Shown piece after piece: positions 13,944 through 15,452 of a stretch of DNA of 15,452 nucleotides. The notes under the pieces were generated by a model that did no database searches, was not told where the DNA came from, and saw nothing but the letters and a program-made list of their open reading frames with translations. Made by a program: the position numbers and the translations under genes. The stretch comes from JALXCG01 sp026991065 [NCBI: Gemmatimonadota bacterium] (GTDB lineage Bacteria > GCA-2686955), in the NCBI GenBank assembly GCA_026991065.1, contig JALXCG010000584.1, forward strand, positions 1 to 15,452, given 5' to 3'. Numbering within the stretch: position 1 is the stretch's first letter; each line of letters begins with the position of its first letter.

Positions 13944-15452
13944 CTAGTGCCTTTTCATCTTGGGGTCCAACGCATCGCGAAAAGCGTCGCCGACCTGGTT
14001 GTAGCAAGTGATGGTGACAAAGATCAGCAGCCCGGGAAAGATCTGGATCCACCAGTGCTCCGCCATGCGCGACTCATTGATCAGTGAGCCCCACGACGGA
14101 ATCGGATGCTGAATTCCGAATCCGAGGAAGGAGAGGGTGGATTCCATGAGAATCCCCGAGGCCACGGCGAACGCGCCCGACACCAGCACGGGAGCCAATG
14201 CATTGGGCAGAATGTGCACGAAAATCGTTCGCATGGAGGAGAAGCCCAAAGCCCGCGCGGCCAGCGCAAACTCCTCTTCGCGCAAGCGCAGGAACTCTCC
14301 CCGCACCAGACGCGCGACCCCCGTCCAGCGAATCAAGGCGATGATCACCACGATCGAAAAGATCGGTGGAATCAACTCCGGGTCGACAAAAGCGGAAACC
14401 ATCAGAATCAGAAAAAGCGGCGGCACACAGAGAACGATCTCGATAAAGCGGGAAACAAGAATATCCACGCGGCCGCCGAAGAACCCCGCGATCGAACCGA
14501 CGACCGTGCCGATCACCACCAGCAAACCGGCGGAGAGCAGGCCAACCGACAAGCTCACGCGCCCTCCCCAGAGCAGCCGGGTGAGAAAATCACGACCGAC
14601 CGAGTCGGTGCCCAAAATGTGTCGCAGTGGAGCGTTGCGCGCCGGCTCGGCGAAACGCACCGCCACCGGCGCGGGCGGCGGCAGGAAGCCGCTCACCGGA
14701 TCCGGCTGCGGGCGGCGTGCACCGCGCTCATAGTAGCCTTCCTCCGTAATCGCCGCGCTCGCGGCCCAGGTGGGCGGGCGAAAGTTCTCACCGCCGTGGG
14801 TCTCCGCGAAACCAAACGGGATGGGGGGAAACACGACATGCTCAGGAACGATCTCTCCCTTGGTCAAAGCTTCCTTGTAGGGTGCGACATTGAAGGCATC
14901 CGCGCCACCGCCCAGCGTCGCTCCCCACAGCGCCCCGCCGACCGCGGCCAGGGCAAGCGCTCCGATCCACTTGCGCTTGCGCGCCCTGCGAATCCGCTCC
15001 CGATCGGCATCGAAGAGATAGCGATTGAGCAGCCGATTCCACACCGGCCAGGCCAGCGCAATCGCGCAGAGGATCATGAAAAACGCCTCGGTCCCGCTGA
15101 TCGCTTCGAAAAGCGGATAGAGTCGCACACTCTCCAAACGGATCCCCCCCTTCTCGGGGTGCTCCGGGTCGAGCGGCCGCAGATCGGCGCGAATCTTCTT
15201 CGCCAGACTCTTGCACTCGCGGATCTCACCGGTCGCCTTGTCCCGATCTCCACTGCGTCCGGCCGCCACCGCGGCATCGACGTGTGCAACAAAATCATCC
15301 AGTTCGCCGGCTCGCTCCGCCGGCAGATAGGACTTCATGGTCGCCACTTGCACCTGCACCGCCCGGTGCTCATTCTCCAGCGCCTCTTCGTAGCTGAAAG
15401 AGGAACCGCCGGTGCGATCCGCGGAGTATTCCTCGGGTGTCTGGCGCAGAAT
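13944..15452 (-). CDS. Peptide-type ABC permease, DppC/OppC-like, N-terminus beyond right edge
   Basis: The frame is open to the window edge, so 502 residues are visible and the true start lies outside. A GTG at 15357-15359 is only an internal codon: 31 sense codons precede it. The C-terminal half is a standard DppC-type permease. It has [17 protein letters not shown] (about 278-294), several membrane helices, the cytoplasmic EAA-type loop with [21 protein letters not shown], and [15 protein letters not shown]. The N-terminal half is unusual. A charged helical region (about 20-110) precedes a hydrophobic segment (about 122-141). A basic cytoplasmic stretch RRARKRK and the usual first helix (about 162-180) come next, and then an approximately 100-residue loop that should be extracytoplasmic. 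Ordinary DppC proteins are about 300 residues, so this one is much enlarged. It is followed by the two ATPase genes. Confidence 0.87.
   Translation of the reverse strand: MLRQTPEEYSADRTGGSSFSYEEALENEHRAVQVQVATMKSYLPAERAGELDDFVAHVDAAVAAGRSGDRDKATGEIRECKSLAKKIRADLRPLDPEHPEKGGIRLESVRLYPLFEAISGTEAFFMILCAIALAWPVWNRLLNRYLFDADRERIRRARKRKWIGALALAAVGGALWGATLGGGADAFNVAPYKEALTKGEIVPEHVVFPPIPFGFAETHGGENFRPPTWAASAAITEEGYYERGARRPQPDPVSGFLPPPAPVAVRFAEPARNAPLRHILGTDSVGRDFLTRLLWGGRVSLSVGLLSAGLLVVIGTVVGSIAGFFGGRVDILVSRFIEIVLCVPPLFLILMVSAFVDPELIPPIFSIVVIIALIRWTGVARLVRGEFLRLREEEFALAARALGFSSMRTIFVHILPNALAPVLVSGAFAVASGILMESTLSFLGFGIQHPIPSWGSLINESRMAEHWWIQIFPGLLIFVTITCYNQVGDAFRDALDPKMKRH

Overview
The window is GC-rich and densely coding, with stop codons of neighbouring genes often overlapping the next start (ATGA junctions at 367-370 and 12905-12908). 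It has no rRNA, tRNA, CRISPR array or transposase. The genes look bacterial: a class II histidyl-tRNA synthetase, a Dpp/Opp-type ABC importer, MtnA, a GH1 glycosidase, a bacterial dynamin-like GTPase and a HerA/FtsK-type ATPase. The phylum cannot be fixed from the window. Gene style and the HisRS subtype would suit a GC-rich lineage such as the PVC group or a related candidate phylum, but this is a guess.

Layout. (A) 1-2316, minus strand: a protein with a GXWXG-like motif, then a polytopic 4Fe-4S protein of the NapH/CcoG type, then an unknown protein cut by the left edge. A 255-bp divergent spacer (2317-2571) holds a candidate -10 element and two stem-loops that would form the leader of this unit. 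(B) 2572-3334, plus strand: a two-gene island with a YjbQ/UPF0047 protein (a family with secondary thiamine-phosphate synthase activity) and a 104-residue unknown. (C) 3335-3719: a 385-bp spacer between convergent units with no convincing gene. (D) 3720-15452, minus strand throughout, transcribed right to left: Dpp/Opp-type permease (N-terminus beyond the right edge), two ABC ATPases, hisS, mtnA, GH1 beta-glucosidase, HerA-like ATPase and dynamin-like GTPase. Gaps are -4, 0, 4, 6, 24, 55 and 92 bp, so much of it could be cotranscribed. The 92-bp AT-richer gap before the ATPase is the likeliest place for an internal promoter.

How the genes fit together. The permease and two ATPases are the cytoplasmic and inner-membrane part of a peptide (or other oligomer) importer; its other permease and binding protein should lie beyond the right edge. 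hisS and mtnA are housekeeping or salvage genes and GH1 is a cytosolic sugar hydrolase, with no evident pathway joining them. The most interesting unit is the directly abutting pair of an 818-residue HerA/FtsK-type ATPase with a coiled-coil, glycine-rich hydrophobic tail and a 609-residue dynamin-like GTPase. I know no characterised system with this pairing, and it is the best candidate here for an undescribed membrane-associated machine or defence module. That is inference from domain content and gene order only.
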